Of a DNA stretch of 7,859 bases, positions 1 through 6,294 are shown piece after piece. This DNA is from Chloroflexota bacterium (lineage in GTDB: Bacteria; Chloroflexota; Dehalococcoidia; GIF9; AB-539-J10): NCBI GenBank assembly GCA_020346965.1, contig CP070793.1, positions 1,046,356 through 1,054,214 of the forward strand. The letters run 5' to 3'. Each line of letters opens with the position of its first letter. Positions within the stretch are counted from its first letter, which is position 1. Both the position numbers and the translations under genes were made by a program. The notes beneath the pieces are model-generated. The model ran no database searches, was not told the origin of the DNA, and worked only from the letters and a program-made list of their open reading frames with translations.

Positions 1-1
1 C

Positions 2-379
2 TGTACTATAAGGGGTGTTCCTCTGATAACACTTATGGCTTCTTTCCCTGTTGTGAAAGCAAGAGTTGAGCATTGGGATGAACAGGTATCCAAAGCACAA
101 TGGTTTTCTGCTGAGCTTGAGAAACTGGGATTTGAGCAGCTAGGGCAAAAGCCACACAGGCATGACCTACTGCACTTTGATGCCCCCGCTCTCTATGAAA
201 TCTCCAAGCGAGTTAGAGAGAGAGGGTTTTTCTTGTATAAAGAACTAAAGGAAAGGGGAATTTGGGGGCCACAACCAGGTTTAGCCAAGTCTTTCAAACT
301 CTCTACATTTGCTGCCGATAGGCGGCAACTAGCTTTTGTCGTAGATTCTTTCAAGACTATTTTGAATAAATACGGCTAG
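2..379 (+). CDS. pscS: O-phosphoseryl-tRNA(Cys):Cys-tRNA synthase (SepCysS), C-terminal part, 5' truncated by window edge
   Basis: The reading frame is open to the left edge, so the ATG at 35 is an internal methionine and the true start lies outside. About 125 residues remain of a family of roughly 370-400. SepCysS is a PLP enzyme of aspartate aminotransferase fold that converts phosphoseryl-tRNA(Cys) to Cys-tRNA(Cys) with a sulfur donor. The tail carries features I associate with this family: TIRGVPLITLMASFP at the edge, the segment RVEHWDEQVSKAQWF, ERGFFLYKELKERGIWG, then QPGLAKSFKLSTF. The first visible residue is Cys followed by TIRG; it may be the third conserved cysteine of the family, but only an alignment can settle that. 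The PLP lysine and the N-terminal cysteines are off the window. Its partner SepRS is not visible. The gene converges on rimI. Another fold-type I PLP enzyme is the main alternative. Confidence 0.78.
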   Translation, partial: CTIRGVPLITLMASFPVVKARVEHWDEQVSKAQWFSAELEKLGFEQLGQKPHRHDLLHFDAPALYEISKRVRERGFFLYKELKERGIWGPQPGLAKSFKLSTFAADRRQLAFVVDSFKTILNKYG

Positions 380-1029
380 CGGATCTGAGCAAGAATCTCG
401 CGGTGTTTTTGGGCGTAGACTTCTTTTAAACCCTGTAAATATGACTGAAATGAAGGGGAACCAATGTTATCGGTGCTCATGATTATGGCATCTTCTCCAT
501 CGCTTGAATAATACCTTGACCGCCTCCCTGTTACTCGGAAGCCATATTTCTTATAGAGTTCCTGGGCTATTTCATTAGAAGCACGTACCTCTAGGGTGAC
601 CACATTGGCATTCAATATCTGCGCCAATTCAACTGTTGCGATAAGTAAACCCTCACCTATGCCAAGCCGACGATAACTATCTCTCACACCAATGGCAATA
701 ATATGTGCTTCCTTCATCATCATCCAGAAGCCCGAAAAGCCGACTATGTTTTCCGGTACTTTGAGATGGCGATCGGTACTGAAGAGCCGTTTGAACCAGC
801 GCGGTTTCTGCTCCTCTTTTCGCTCAGATTCGGGCACATCCCCCTTATTACAGGCCACTATATAACGGACGGATGGGTTATTTAGATCTTGCTTGTATGC
901 TGACTGAGAGCGAAACACCCACTCACCTGGGAAGGCTTCCCTATCGATTTGGACTACCTGGGCGATATCCTCATATCGCATAGGACGAATGATAAAATAT
1001 GTGTCTGACATCAGTTGAAATTTTAGCAT
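376..1029 (-). CDS. rimI: Ribosomal protein alanine N-acetyltransferase-like GNAT protein (RimI family)
   Basis: This is a GNAT-fold acetyltransferase that moves acetyl from acetyl-CoA to protein N-termini, RimI acting on ribosomal protein S18. The acetyl-CoA loop is RRLGIGEGLL, preceded by the strand AHIIAIGV. The C-terminal RimI signature follows: LEVRASNEIAQELYKKYGF, then RYYSSDGEDAIIM. I start it at ATG 1029 (217 residues) because GAGAAGG lies 8 bases upstream; GTG 1071, ATG 1065 and ATG 1011 are in frame but lack as good a site, although 1011 begins closest to the family's usual N-terminus. About 33 hydrophilic, charge-rich residues interrupt the fold between the strand RYIVA and ENIVGFSGF, making the protein longer than the usual 145-160 residues. 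Its stop overlaps the convergent SepCysS stop. The RimI call is better supported than the exact substrate. Confidence 0.88.
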   Translation of the reverse strand: MLKFQLMSDTYFIIRPMRYEDIAQVVQIDREAFPGEWVFRSQSAYKQDLNNPSVRYIVACNKGDVPESERKEEQKPRWFKRLFSTDRHLKVPENIVGFSGFWMMMKEAHIIAIGVRDSYRRLGIGEGLLIATVELAQILNANVVTLEVRASNEIAQELYKKYGFRVTGRRSRYYSSDGEDAIIMSTDNIGSPSFQSYLQGLKEVYAQKHREILAQIR

Positions 1030-1037
1030 AGTATCGG

Positions 1038-1044
1038 CCTTCTC
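1038..1044 (-). promoter_or_regulatory. Shine-Dalgarno site that sets the rimI start
   Basis: On the minus strand this reads GAGAAGG, 8 bases before ATG 1029. The other in-frame starts (GTG 1071, ATG 1065, ATG 1011) have no comparable purine run at proper distance, so it favours 1029. Confidence 0.6.
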
Positions 1045-1249
1045 AAATTCGATTCTTTTGCTCATTGCCACAGGCGATTGAGTGCACCTATCCCTGCGTT
1101 TTCGTTTTGCAGCCTATCTTCTTGCGTACAGTCCGGCAAATAGCTTTCACAAAGGCTACACATCACTATTGACTATTTGCATACTTTTGGATTGTATCTC
1201 TAGTACCAAGTTATTTACGGTGAACGTGCCGCATCGTCAATCCAGAATA
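1045..1249. other. Divergent intergenic spacer between rimI and the HNH gene
   Basis: This forms most of a stretch of about 310 bases without a supported gene. The two flanking genes diverge, so it should hold promoters for both. A TTGACT at 1169-1174 has only TTGTAT 17 bases downstream, a poor -10. For rimI I see no convincing promoter; the best minus-strand pairing matches only three of six -10 bases. A plus-strand frame is open across it but shows no recognisable protein. Confidence 0.5.
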
Positions 1250-1278
1250 TTGCGCTGGTCAGAAAGGCTTGCTAGAAT
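1250..1278 (+). promoter_or_regulatory. Extended -10 sigma-70-type promoter for the HNH gene
   Basis: TTGCGC at 1250-1255 is followed after 17 bases by TAGAAT at 1273-1278, five of six matches to the -10 consensus. TGC stands directly before it at 1270-1272, the extended -10 motif, which offsets the weak -35. Transcription would begin near 1285, giving a leader of about 58 bases before GTG 1343. Confidence 0.5.
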
Positions 1279-1330
1279 AGCCAAATAATTGTCCCTGAAA
1301 AACGAAGTTTCTCAGGACGAACTTAATGAC

Positions 1331-1334
1331 AGGG
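1331..1334 (+). promoter_or_regulatory. Shine-Dalgarno site supporting the GTG start of the HNH gene
   Basis: AGGG lies 8 bases before GTG 1343. The alternative in-frame TTG at 1289 has no Shine-Dalgarno match and would sit about 4 bases from the predicted transcription start, so 1343 is preferred. Confidence 0.45.
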
Positions 1335-1342
1335 TTTTAGTT

Positions 1343-1852
1343 GTGATAGATTATCCTGTTTTAGTGCTTAATCAGAGTTATGAGCCGCTTAATTTATGTC
1401 GCACTCGTCGAGCTGTAGTACTGGTATTTCGGGGCAAAGCCGAAGTGCTGGAAAATAACAGAGGTGAGCTTCACTCTGCCAGCCTCATATTTCAGATACC
1501 TTCAGTAATCCGACTCGTCTACATGGTTAAACGTCCCCGCCATCAGAAAAAACTAAGCAGACTCGAGGTATTTAATCGTGACCATTACATTTGCCAGTAT
1601 TGCGGTCAGCAAACCAAGGAGCTTACCCTAGATCACGTTATTCCACGGCGGCGGGGTGGAAAACATACCTGGGACAATGTAGTCAGTGCCTGTATTCCCT
1701 GCAACAGGCACAAGGGCGGACGTACTCCGGATGAAGCAAGGATGAAACTCCTGCGCCAACCGTGTCCTCCGCGCAATGATGGTTTTTATATTCCTTACCA
1801 CCTTATCAATAATCATGGTGAGTGGCAGAAATATCTACCATCTTTGAATTAA
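1343..1852 (+). CDS. HNH endonuclease-like protein with paired CxxC zinc ligands
   Basis: With the GTG start the protein has 169 residues. It begins with YPVLVLNQSYEPLN, a conserved N-terminal segment of a family widespread in Chloroflexi, Cyanobacteria and Actinobacteria. The HNH core spans about residues 80-125: CQYC (84, 87), LDHVIPRRRGGK with the catalytic-type His 98, Asn 112 in TWDNVV, then CIPC (117, 120) and His 123 in NRHKGG. All HNH positions and all four zinc cysteines are present, so the fold looks active. The family is usually chromosomal and single-copy without a linked methylase, which argues against a restriction enzyme; its cellular role is not established. It is transcribed alone from its own promoter. 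An in-frame TTG at 1289 would add 18 residues. It converges on the PSP1 gene, with 73 bases between the two stops. Confidence 0.87.
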   Translation: MIDYPVLVLNQSYEPLNLCRTRRAVVLVFRGKAEVLENNRGELHSASLIFQIPSVIRLVYMVKRPRHQKKLSRLEVFNRDHYICQYCGQQTKELTLDHVIPRRRGGKHTWDNVVSACIPCNRHKGGRTPDEARMKLLRQPCPPRNDGFYIPYHLINNHGEWQKYLPSLN

Positions 1853-1898
1853 CTTAGCCCCACAAGCCCGACAATTTTTTGAAGACCCTCAATTCGCT

Positions 1899-1928
1899 CT
1901 AATTCTAATCGTGTTCCTAGGAAAGCTA
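1899..1928 (-). other. Cluster of four in-frame TAG stop codons at the end of the PSP1 gene
   Basis: The PSP1 gene ends with TAG at 1926-1928. Reading on in the same frame, further TAG codons lie at 1917-1919, 1905-1907 and 1899-1901. All four fall within 10 codons and none is TAA or TGA. The positions are read directly; any meaning is inference. Confidence 0.9.
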
Positions 1929-2720
1929 CGATTCATCACCCGTATGAATTAATTCATCCAGAGCTACCTCTTTAGTCGTCCCGTCATCCAATTGCATTGT
2001 TACCGTCCCCTTTAACAGGTTAGTGCTGATTACCTTGCCTTTCCCCCAGGATGTTGATACCTCCTGTTTCGGTTGGGGCATCTGCTTTCTCATATCTGCA
2101 TATTCTTTGTTTTCATATGCGAGACAGCAAAGGAGTCTTCCACAGATGCCCGATATCTTCATAGGATTCAACGCCAAGTTCTGTTCCTTAGCCATTTTGA
2201 TAGATACCGAGGCAAAGCTGGTGAGGGAATTCTGGCAACATAAAGGATAGCCACACTTGCCAATACCACCAAGTAACTTGGCTTCATCTCTCGACCCCAC
2301 CTGCCTTAACTCTATCCGTCTTTCGAGGGAATGGCTCAATTTCCGAACTAGGTCTCGGAAGTCCACCCTCTCCTCAGCGCTGAAGAATATAGTCAATCGC
2401 TCACTCTGGGAATCATAGCGAGCGGCTAGTGGCTTCATCTTTAAACCAAGTTGGGTTGCCATTTCATGGCACTTGGTTAAAGCTTCCTTCTCCAAGTTTC
2501 GCCTAGCTGTTTCTAAATCCCCAGCCTCAGCCTGGCGCACCGCCATCATCAATTGTTCGCTCGGATGAGACGTGGGTTCAAGAGTAGTGACCTTAGCCAC
2601 CTCCAACCCATTCCCGGTGTCTACTACTACATATTCGTTTACCTGTAGAGATAGCTCACCTGCATCGCAAAGGACTAGTCTACCTTTAGGGCGAAATTTG
2701 ACTCCGATTATGTTAGCCAT
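1926..2720 (-). CDS. ricT: PSP1 domain protein, RicT/YaaT-like, probable Fe-S protein
   Basis: The protein has 264 residues and starts MANIIGVKFRPKGRL, the normal N-terminus of PSP1 proteins. Two cysteine clusters match the family: CGYPLCC at residues 156-162 and CGRLLCC at 193-199, giving six cysteines. In Bacillus RicT the equivalent cysteines help bind Fe-S clusters in the RicA-RicF-RicT complex, which affects RNase Y processing, sporulation and competence. No ricA or ricF lies here, so a role in that complex is not shown. The C-terminal 45 residues form a basic segment followed by a small beta-rich domain (GKGKVISTNLLKGTVTMQLD). It is last in the lysA-holB-ricT operon, 43 bases after holB; the holB-ricT pairing is also found in Firmicutes. 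GGAG lies 15 bases upstream of the ATG, an unusually long spacing. Confidence 0.87.
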   Translation of the reverse strand: MANIIGVKFRPKGRLVLCDAGELSLQVNEYVVVDTGNGLEVAKVTTLEPTSHPSEQLMMAVRQAEAGDLETARRNLEKEALTKCHEMATQLGLKMKPLAARYDSQSERLTIFFSAEERVDFRDLVRKLSHSLERRIELRQVGSRDEAKLLGGIGKCGYPLCCQNSLTSFASVSIKMAKEQNLALNPMKISGICGRLLCCLAYENKEYADMRKQMPQPKQEVSTSWGKGKVISTNLLKGTVTMQLDDGTTKEVALDELIHTGDES

Positions 2721-2763
2721 CGAAATATATTATAACTCCATGATGATATTCTCGTTCACGACT

Positions 2764-3753
2764 TCAAACTACTTTTTCGGGCAAATTGAGCATCAACCTT
2801 TCAAATGCTAAACGGGGATTAATATTCTTGGGGATTTCATCCTGTAGCAAGCAAAGGCTAGTAACAAAAGCTTTAACTTCGCTCAAGCTTAATCCTCTGG
2901 CCTTTTCTTCTAGAACTGTCTCATAATCTATATTGATGATTGCTTCCCCGCAATCACCTTTGATAAGCATCAAATCACGCCACCAATCGAGCCAAAGGTC
3001 CATTATTTCTATTCCGGCTCTCCGATCCTGACTAAATTGGCCTGCTAACTCCTGAGCATAGGTAAATCTTTGATCCAAGCCGGCAGTTAATAAGGAGACC
3101 AGCTTGTCTATCCGCTGGGATCGCTGCTCCAATATATCGTCATTTGCCAAAGCGGATAATGCCCAGCCAAGCCGACCACGGCACAATTGAGCCAACAGCT
3201 TCGCTCTACCAGTTTCAACGCTATACGAGTTAACGAGAGCCTCTTGCACTTGCTCTGCCGGTACAGGCTTCAACTCCAACCGCTGACACCGTGAAATAAT
3301 TGTTGGCAAGAGATGCTCCTCCTCAGAGACCAACAAAAGCCAGACTACGTTTTGCGGTGGTTCTTCTAATATCTTGAGCAACGAATTAGCCGCCTCGGTC
3401 GATAGATATTCGGCGTCATCAATGATGAACACTTTATATTTGCCTTCATACGGTGGCAGGTTGGCTATTCGTTGCAGCCCTCGAATATCATCAATGCCAA
3501 TCTCCGTCTTAGAATCCAATCCAATAGGAGTGACATCGGCATGCTTTCTTTCCAGGATTCGCTGGCAAGAACGACATCGACCGCAAGGTGGTTCGGGATC
3601 ATCACAATTCAGGGCTTGAGCCAGATTTAAGGCTAAGGTTCCTTTGCCCACATGCCGCGGTCCTACTAGAAGATAGGCATGGGCTATAGCATTCGTTTTA
3701 ATACTGTAATCCAGCAAAGATAAGATTCTATCTTGTCCTATAACTTGCCACAT
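2764..3753 (-). CDS. holB: DNA polymerase III subunit delta' (clamp loader)
   Basis: This AAA+ protein of 329 residues is a clamp-loader subunit that helps place the sliding clamp on primed DNA. It opens with the family signature VIGQ and IAHAYLL. Residues 31-39 (GPRHVGKGT) form an intact Walker A motif, and a zinc module follows with Cys 50, 57, 60 and 63. Walker B is KVFIIDDAE (about 107-114), then SLLKILEEPP and the SRC motif at 154-156. Length and lack of a DnaX-type extension favour delta' over gamma/tau, as does the PSP1 gene directly after it. The intact Walker A differs from the Escherichia coli subunit, which does not bind ATP, though many bacterial HolB proteins keep it. The start lies one base after the lysA stop with only a weak GGA upstream, so translation is probably coupled to lysA. 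Confidence 0.88.
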   Translation of the reverse strand: MWQVIGQDRILSLLDYSIKTNAIAHAYLLVGPRHVGKGTLALNLAQALNCDDPEPPCGRCRSCQRILERKHADVTPIGLDSKTEIGIDDIRGLQRIANLPPYEGKYKVFIIDDAEYLSTEAANSLLKILEEPPQNVVWLLLVSEEEHLLPTIISRCQRLELKPVPAEQVQEALVNSYSVETGRAKLLAQLCRGRLGWALSALANDDILEQRSQRIDKLVSLLTAGLDQRFTYAQELAGQFSQDRRAGIEIMDLWLDWWRDLMLIKGDCGEAIINIDYETVLEEKARGLSLSEVKAFVTSLCLLQDEIPKNINPRLAFERLMLNLPEKVV

Positions 3754-3754
3754 G

Positions 3755-5107
3755 TTAAATCAAGTCCAGGCTCATCAAATCCTGATAAGTTTCCCGGCGC
3801 CGAATAAGATGCCCTCGGCCTTCGTTTACCATAACCACAGCCGGCCGGGGTATAGCATTATAATTACTCGACATCGGTATGGAATAAGCACCGCAAACCG
3901 GAATAACTATGATATCACCGGCACGCAATGTAGCTAACTTGATATCCCTGACCAAAACATCACCCGATTCGCAGAGCTTCCCAGCAATGGTAACCACCTC
4001 TTTTCCCGCTTCACAAGCCTTATTAGCCACCATAACCTCGTACTTAGCTCCATAAAGAGCCGGGCGGATATTATCGCTCATGCCACCATCTACACAGACA
4101 TATTTCTTAATACCCGGTATCTCCTTTATCGTCCCGACTCTATATAATGCTACTCCCGCCTGACCTACAATTGCCCTTCCTGGCTCGATGATGAGCCGGG
4201 GGCGACTCAGCCCCAATTCCGAAATAAGTTCATCTAACTTAGCAATTAGAACACGCGCATAGTCAGCCACTGTGAGCACTTTGGAATCCAGTGTGTAGGG
4301 AATAGCAAATCCGCCACCGACGCCGAATTCCAGGAGGTCGCAACCGAATTTTTTGCCCATCTCCCGGGCGAAGCGCAGTACAAGCTCCATAGCCAACTCA
4401 TAAGGCTGAACTTCGGACACAGGGGAACCGAGATGGAAATGAAAGCCCAAAAGATCAAGGCCTGAGGCTGACAAAGCCTGCTTTACCGCTTCCTCAGCTT
4501 GTCCAGTAGTTAGAGCGAAGCCGAATTTACTCTCCACCGTCCCGGTAGTAGTATATTTGTGAGTGTGAGGGTCGACCCCTGGAGTAAGGCGAAGCAGAAT
4601 ACCCTGTTTAATTCCCTTCTCTCCAGCCAGCTCATCAAGTAGCTCAAGCTCATGAAAGTTGTCCACCACAATTCTGCTTACTTCCAAATCTAGGGCGAGA
4701 TTTAATTCTTCCGGTGTCTTGTTATTGCCGTGAAAATACAGCTTGTCCGGGGGAAAATCCACAGAACGGGCGATGCTAAGTTCTCCCCCGGAAACGACGT
4801 CGAGTCCCAGACCCTCTTCCTTAAATATAAGAGCCAAAGCTCGATTCAAGAAAGCTTTGGAGGCATAAGCAACCAGCGTATCAGGATAATACTTACAGAA
4901 CTCATCCCTAAATTCACGGCACTTATGGCGGAGCGTGGACTCGTCGAAAAGATACAGTGGCGTGCCGAATTCGTTAGCTAGGTCAACAACATCGCAGCCG
5001 CCAATAACGAGATGGCCCTGCTTATTCACCTCAGCGTTTAAAGGAAAAAGAGCTAGCTCGGGCTCCTTACTCGTACTCATGTTGATATGGTAGCCCGTAA
5101 TGCCCAT
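3755..5107 (-). CDS. lysA: Diaminopimelate decarboxylase
   Basis: LysA catalyses the last step of lysine synthesis, meso-diaminopimelate to L-lysine and CO2, in the cytoplasm. The product is a fold-type III PLP enzyme of 450 residues. Visible motifs are VAYASKAF with the PLP lysine 84, the dehydrogenase-like DVVSGGEL, HFHLGS (His 223 and 225), the phosphate-binding GVGGGF at 262-267, EPGR at 308-311, CESGD with active-site Cys 379, and GAYS with Tyr 408. All key residues are present. ATG 5107 gives the longest form; ATG 5080 would remove nine residues and still keep the whole conserved region, and neither has a clear Shine-Dalgarno site. It is first in an operon with holB and ricT. A small hairpin precedes the start. 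Confidence 0.95.
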   Translation of the reverse strand: MGITGYHINMSTSKEPELALFPLNAEVNKQGHLVIGGCDVVDLANEFGTPLYLFDESTLRHKCREFRDEFCKYYPDTLVAYASKAFLNRALALIFKEEGLGLDVVSGGELSIARSVDFPPDKLYFHGNNKTPEELNLALDLEVSRIVVDNFHELELLDELAGEKGIKQGILLRLTPGVDPHTHKYTTTGTVESKFGFALTTGQAEEAVKQALSASGLDLLGFHFHLGSPVSEVQPYELAMELVLRFAREMGKKFGCDLLEFGVGGGFAIPYTLDSKVLTVADYARVLIAKLDELISELGLSRPRLIIEPGRAIVGQAGVALYRVGTIKEIPGIKKYVCVDGGMSDNIRPALYGAKYEVMVANKACEAGKEVVTIAGKLCESGDVLVRDIKLATLRAGDIIVIPVCGAYSIPMSSNYNAIPRPAVVMVNEGRGHLIRRRETYQDLMSLDLI

Positions 5108-5117
5108 TAAGTCAAAG

Positions 5118-5138
5118 TGCCAGAATGGAAATCCGGCA
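5118..5138 (-). promoter_or_regulatory. Leader hairpin just upstream of lysA
   Basis: In minus-strand RNA, UGCCGGA (5138-5132) can pair with UCUGGCA (5124-5118) over seven pairs, one of them G-U, around a seven-base loop. The plus-strand RNA would have an A-C mismatch at that pair, so the stem is better formed in the lysA transcript. It ends 10 bases before ATG 5107 and could limit ribosome access there. No U-run follows, so it is not a terminator. Confidence 0.3.
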
Positions 5139-5176
5139 ACTGCTCAGAAGGCTCAACCGTCTACCCGATCTCCTCC

Positions 5177-5689
5177 CTACTTCAAACTTTTGACGGCAAT
5201 TTCACCAAGGATCCCCCTGATAATTTTGGCTTTGGTTTTATTATCGCTCGGATCGATATTCTCTGCTTTTATTTTTCGAATTGCTTTATCTCATGAATCT
5301 TCAAGAGTTGATAAATCAAGTGATGCCGCTGATTTGGAGTGAAAGCTTCTCGACCTCCCGTCATTAGAATCGGCCAACATCTTTTCGAGTAACTCAATGC
5401 GCTTTCTCTGCCGTCCTACGAATTTCTCGACCCGTGCTCCTTTATAAAGTTCAAATTCGGGATAACCTTGTTGTACGATGGGTAAGAAGAGGATTCCTTC
5501 AATTATTGATATTCTTCAAGCACTTTTTAATTCTGAACAGGGAAGCTAAGAACACTCAGCGCAGACTTCAGGATTCTTCTTCTTGACACGGCAACTTATG
5601 AAGGAATATGATGGATGTTTACTAGGAAATTCCGGACCACAGCACCCAGGACATCTTGAAGACCCCACAGTATACAATTCACCCTGCCA
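5177..5689 (-). pseudogene. Decayed second DUF3795-like gene with three in-frame stops
   Basis: One uninterrupted frame of about 170 codons shows DUF3795-like features in order: CPGCC, then SCRVKKKNPEVCAECS with LPCSEL after a stop (a C-x9-C-x2-C-x4-C pattern), a helical stretch RQRKRIELLEKMLADSNDG, RSRSF, and a basic tail DKTK-like near NKTKAKIIRGILGEIA. Three stops interrupt it: TAG 5546-5548, TGA 5516-5518 and TGA 5291-5293, before a final TAG at 5177-5179. There is no indel. The N-terminal half with the first cysteine pair is missing and no start codon with a ribosome site is seen. The frame is the same as that of the intact DUF3795 gene whose TGA abuts it. I read it as a relic broken by substitutions, possibly from an old tandem duplication. 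The family match is from memory; the tail match is weaker than the cysteine region. Confidence 0.6.
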
Positions 5690-6178
5690 TCAATCGTTCG
5701 CAAAGAGAACAGAACACGGCCAGTGGATCCTCAGTTCAGCAGTCCAGTTCTTTATGAGCTGTTGTCTATCAACATCCTCTGTCTTAACGAATAGACCAGC
5801 CTTAATAGCACCTGAACGCATATGATTTAGAAGTTCTGTATGCTTACAATCAACGATTGCTGCACACGTATGGCAACCGCTAATCCTCTTGTGCTCAGCA
5901 CATGACCTCATTTCGCAACTATCCCTACCACCGCCTCTCAGACATCCTGAACACAACGGCGCTTTCTCTATTGACTCCAATCCCTTTAGCAACTCCCTAT
6001 AATCAAAGTCCTTAGGTCCCCATTCCTGTAGGCCGTATGCAGCTATGAGTTCCTTGTATCTTCGTGTGAGTTCCTGTAAAGTTCCATTACCGACTATGCA
6101 GCTACCGCACCAGATACCGCAAGAACCAATCTGGTTCCGCACATTTTCAAATGCCTCCGTCCTATGCTTGTCATCCAT
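5690..6178 (-). CDS. DUF3795 cysteine-rich domain protein
   Basis: The protein has 162 residues from ATG 6178, which is preceded by GGGAG at a six-base spacing; an in-frame GTG at 6244 lacks such support. It carries eleven cysteines in the DUF3795 arrangement: CGIWCGSC (20, 24, 27), CSGC (76, 79), CEMRSC (88, 93), CHTC (102, 105), Cys 111 and a late Cys 155. Such spacing suggests metal binding, most likely zinc. DUF3795 proteins are common in anaerobic bacteria and methanogens and have no established function. There is no signal peptide or membrane segment, so it should be cytoplasmic. It is followed directly in frame by a decayed relative. I am confident of the family and make no claim about function. 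Confidence 0.8.
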   Translation of the reverse strand: MDDKHRTEAFENVRNQIGSCGIWCGSCIVGNGTLQELTRRYKELIAAYGLQEWGPKDFDYRELLKGLESIEKAPLCSGCLRGGGRDSCEMRSCAEHKRISGCHTCAAIVDCKHTELLNHMRSGAIKAGLFVKTEDVDRQQLIKNWTAELRIHWPCSVLFAND

Positions 6179-6184
6179 ACAAGT

Positions 6185-6189
6185 CTCCC
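6185..6189 (-). promoter_or_regulatory. Shine-Dalgarno site that sets the DUF3795 start
   Basis: GGGAG on the minus strand lies six bases before ATG 6178. It decides for this start over the upstream GTG at 6244, whose extra 22 residues are basic and unlike the family. Confidence 0.65.
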
Positions 6190-6294
6190 TTCCTGGCCGT
6201 GTTCGGCATGCTTCTGGCCGACCATGACTTTTTTTCGACTTCACCTAGCTTCATTTTCTCATGTTCTTTCGCATAATCTAATTCTTGCTTCCCC

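Noticed and set aside
1169..1197. TTGACT with TTGTAT at 17 bases as an upstream promoter of the HNH gene
   Set aside because: The -10 lacks the key second-position A and matches only three of six bases; the extended -10 at 1270-1278 is clearly better.
1082..1288. A 68-residue plus-strand frame in the rimI-HNH spacer
   Set aside because: GTG start without a ribosome site, no recognisable domain, and it covers the promoter of the HNH gene.
5108..5290. A lysine riboswitch upstream of lysA
   Set aside because: I could not find the conserved core segments of the L box, and much of this stretch is occupied by the DUF3795 relic.
5100..5342. An 80-residue plus-strand frame with a hydrophobic segment, possibly a small membrane protein
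   Set aside because: It has no good ribosome site, overlaps the start of lysA and lies antisense to the tail of the DUF3795 relic, whose Lys/Ile-rich coding easily gives a hydrophobic shadow on the other strand.
5291..5515. A thioredoxin C-terminal fragment on the minus strand, suggested by GYPEFELYKGARVEKFVG
   Set aside because: The spacing from the proline to the glycine is one residue short for thioredoxin, there is no WCxxC upstream, and the same frame continues on both sides into a DUF3795-like cysteine pattern and tail, which explains the whole stretch better.
5516..5548. Pyrrolysine or selenocysteine decoding of the TAG and TGA codons in the DUF3795 relic as a firm call
   Set aside because: No SECIS-like element was recognised, the conserved cysteine near RSRSF is replaced, no start is visible, and TAG and TGA both serve as ordinary stops elsewhere in the window. 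Kept only as a question to test.
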